From a bacterium UBA3756 (GTDB lineage: Bacteria; Bacteroidota; Bacteroidia; Bacteroidales; Bacteroidaceae): 5,645 nt of DNA. The DNA is taken from positions 4,084 through 9,728 of the forward strand of contig DFGG01000055.1 in NCBI GenBank assembly GCA_002371695.1, read 5' to 3'. A model generated the notes under the pieces. The model worked only from the letters and a program-made list of their open reading frames with translations, did no database searches and was not told where the DNA came from. The translations under genes were made by a program, and so were the position numbers. Position 1 is the first letter of the stretch; each line of letters begins with the position of its first letter. Shown here one piece after another: positions 5,628 to 5,645 of this stretch.

Positions 5628-5645
5628 CAGTTGTGTACCCGCACA

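Larger units (their letters stand above)
5394..5645. other. Intergenic region rich in inverted repeats
   Basis: No convincing long gene lies here; the open frames across it have shadow-like composition. It is more A/T-rich than the coding part and contains a cluster of short inverted repeats: 5400-5405 with 5447-5452, 5419-5428, 5428-5446, 5473-5487 (CATGG-TTACT-CCATG), 5497-5516, 5524-5545 and 5584-5593 (CAATCGATTG). No tRNA cloverleaf or CRISPR array is seen, and I recognise no riboswitch. It should hold the promoter of the minus-strand gene, but no clean TAnnTTTG was found on that strand; the closest is ATGCTTTG near 5455-5462. Confidence 0.6.

Noticed and set aside
1..5645. CRISPR arrays, insertion sequences, tRNA or rRNA genes, prophage or defence genes
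   Set aside because: No spaced repeats, transposase motifs, terminal repeats with target duplications, cloverleaf folds or phage/defence domains were found.

Overview
The window looks like chromosomal DNA from a Bacteroidales bacterium, most likely Prevotella or a close relative. Four things point there. The -7 elements are of the Bacteroidetes form TAnnTTTG (679-686 and 2807-2814), with no sigma70-type boxes. The gene starts lie behind A/T-rich leaders without clear Shine-Dalgarno sequences. A lipoprotein of the kind I know as DUF4827 is present. The phosphohexomutase is of the GEGNGG / RKSNTEP type. The genus is inference; the phylum is fairly secure.

Layout from left to right. (1) 1-633 (+) is the C-terminal part of an Omp85-superfamily outer-membrane beta-barrel (BamA/TamA/TamL-like), cut by the window edge. 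(2) A Bacteroidetes-type promoter near 679-686 leads into a sugar nucleotidyltransferase (723-1664) that overlaps by one base (TAATG) a DHH/DHHA1 phosphoesterase of the NrnA type (1664-2698). (3) A second promoter at 2807-2814 lies almost on top of the start of an FKBP-like lipoprotein (2823-3449), followed after 21 bases by a GlmM-type phosphohexomutase (3471-4862). (4) A strong GC hairpin (4889-4929) separates this run from a convergent gene of unknown function (4908-5393, minus strand), whose stop codon lies inside the hairpin loop. (5) 5394-5645 has no convincing long gene but is rich in inverted repeats, and a promoter-like sequence near its right end points out of the window.

The plus-strand genes form two probable transcription units with an envelope and nucleotide theme. 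GlmM would make glucosamine-1-phosphate for peptidoglycan and LPS, and the nucleotidyltransferase would make an activated sugar. The DHH enzyme would degrade very short RNAs, pAp or linear dinucleotides, and the lipoprotein sits in the envelope. Most of the window is ordinary core-genome content. The least explained parts are the minus-strand unknown gene and its apparently structured leader, which also carries a possible 17-codon upstream reading frame ending in Lys-Lys-Lys-Phe-Phe-Phe-Leu.
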